From: Bryobacterales bacterium | GTDB taxonomy: Bacteria; Acidobacteriota; Terriglobia; Bryobacterales; Bryobacteraceae | Assembly (NCBI GenBank): GCA_003164035.1 | Contig: PLRS01000112.1 | Span: 1 to 64,000, forward strand | Length of the DNA stretch: 64,000 nucleotides | Reading direction: 5' to 3' | Shown: positions 63,242-64,000 of the stretch, piece after piece | How the letters are laid out: the number at the start of each line of letters is the position of its first letter | How positions within the stretch are numbered: the stretch's first letter is position 1 | Notes under the pieces: generated by a model | Databases searched by the model: none | What the model was told of the DNA's origin: nothing | Seen by the model: only the letters and a program-made list of their open reading frames with translations | Program-made: the position numbers and the translations under genes

Positions 63242-64000
63242 GGACCTGCTCACTCCTATTCCCGGGGATAATCCGGCGGGACAGAACCTGCGCTACGCGC
63301 CCGTCTACGACAAAATCAAGGAAGCCCGCCGCGAGGACGACGAAGCGCCGCAAGGCCTGTGGAAGTACGAGCGCAAAACGGCGGACTGGCCGCAGGTGAT
63401 CAAGCTGGCCGGCGAGACGCTGGCCACCAAGAGCAAAGACCTGCAACTGGCCGTATGGCTGGCCGAGGCCCACCTGCGGCGCGAGGGGATCGGGACCCTG
63501 CAGCCCTCGATCGACATGATGCGGGGCCTGATCGAGAACTTCTGGGACACGCTTTACCCGGAGTTGGAAGACGGCGACGCGGAAATGCGTTCGGCGCCGC
63601 TCCAGTGGTTCGGCGACCGGTTGGAACTGGCCATCCAACGCAGCTTCGTCACCAAAGGCAAGCTGGATTACAACAAGTACAAAGAGTCGCGCACGGTTCC
63701 CACCGAAGAAGAGGCCAACGCGAGCGACAGCAAGGGCACGGCGCGCGAGCAAGCCATCAAGGAAGGTAAGACGCCGCCGGAGGAGTTCGAGAAAGACTTC
63801 GCCGCCACGCCGAAGAAGTTCTACGTCGACCTGGTGGAGACCTTTGATCGAACGCTGGAATCGCTGGCGGCCCTGGGAGAGCTCTCGAACGAGAAGTTTG
63901 GCGACATGGCGCCGTCGTACGGCACCATGGAAAAGACCCTGGCCGAAGTGCGGCAGACGGCGCACATTCTGCTGCAGAAGAAACGGGAGGCGGAGCCGGA
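63228..64000 (+). CDS. tssA: T6SS cap/assembly protein TssA, truncated by window end
   Basis: At least 257 codons; 3' end outside the window. The ImpA_N domain opens LREDLLTPIPGDNPAGQNLR, continues YDKIKEARREDDEAP and WPQVIKLAGETLATKSKDLQ (contiguity seen in the sequence), and IENFWDTLYPELEDGD. TssA guides sheath polymerisation at the baseplate or distal cap. It overlaps the tagJ end by 14 nt, and the operon clearly continues. Confidence 0.93.
   Translation, partial: MPLREDLLTPIPGDNPAGQNLRYAPVYDKIKEARREDDEAPQGLWKYERKTADWPQVIKLAGETLATKSKDLQLAVWLAEAHLRREGIGTLQPSIDMMRGLIENFWDTLYPELEDGDAEMRSAPLQWFGDRLELAIQRSFVTKGKLDYNKYKESRTVPTEEEANASDSKGTAREQAIKEGKTPPEEFEKDFAATPKKFYVDLVETFDRTLESLAALGELSNEKFGDMAPSYGTMEKTLAEVRQTAHILLQKKREAEP

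Overview
The window looks like chromosome of a Gram-negative, GC-rich Acidobacteriota, most likely a Solibacter/Bryobacter-type member. This is inferred from content, not from a marker-gene tree. The clues are two ADOP-type orphan ABC permeases (one next to PadR), an acidobacterial VWFA-related protein, Ig/BACON-rich secreted proteins, a kinase-N-lobe protein with GEFTRMF-type repeats, and many REP-like palindromes.

Layout. (1) 1-7.9 kb, minus strand: secreted Ig-like/propeller genes interrupted by a REP-associated tyrosine transposase (RAYT) element, an internally deleted copy of it, short tandem repeats at every element end, and a fragment of a paralogous Ig gene. (2) 8.3-12.6 kb: cca-type nucleotidyltransferase and xerD, then a conserved hypothetical and a secreted TPR protein. 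(3) 12.6-21.5 kb: YHS-domain membrane protein, secreted hypothetical, PadR-ADOP pair, methyltransferase, a large membrane protein and alr. (4) 21.6-30.6 kb, housekeeping: rpoN, purH, a NarL-type response regulator, a secreted hypothetical, gyrA, larE. (5) 31.0-35.5 kb: RND pump and membrane-fusion protein. (6) 36.0-50.1 kb: type VI secretion (T6SS) membrane-complex cluster on the minus strand (tssK, tssL, tssM, kinase-SUMF1 fusion), a divergent repeat protein, a truncated VWFA gene, an ADOP gene with a nonsense codon, and a second tssK. (7) 50.2-55.6 kb, accessory zone: one intact HigBA-like toxin-antitoxin pair, one with a frameshifted toxin, a lone HicB, REP arrays, an IS630 transposase remnant and a GT-C-type membrane protein. 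(8) 55.8-59.5 kb: GT41 (OGT-like) glycosyltransferase coupled to a methyltransferase. (9) 59.8-64.0 kb, plus strand: T6SS sheath/tube operon tssB, tssC, hcp, tagJ, tssA, running off the window.

The two T6SS blocks and the extra tssK fit one distributed secretion system: sheath and tube genes (9), trans-envelope anchor (6) and a regulatory kinase translationally coupled to tssM. tssJ, tssE, tssF, tssG, clpV and vgrG are not in the window. The most unusual signals are the RAYT/tandem-repeat mosaic, the GEFT-repeat kinase-lobe protein beside the T6SS kinase, a recurring TANNNT-N7-start arrangement that suggests leaderless transcripts, and a REP-like hairpin lying in frame inside the GT41 gene. 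I recognised no rRNA, tRNA or CRISPR array by eye. All assignments come from reading the sequence; no database search was run.
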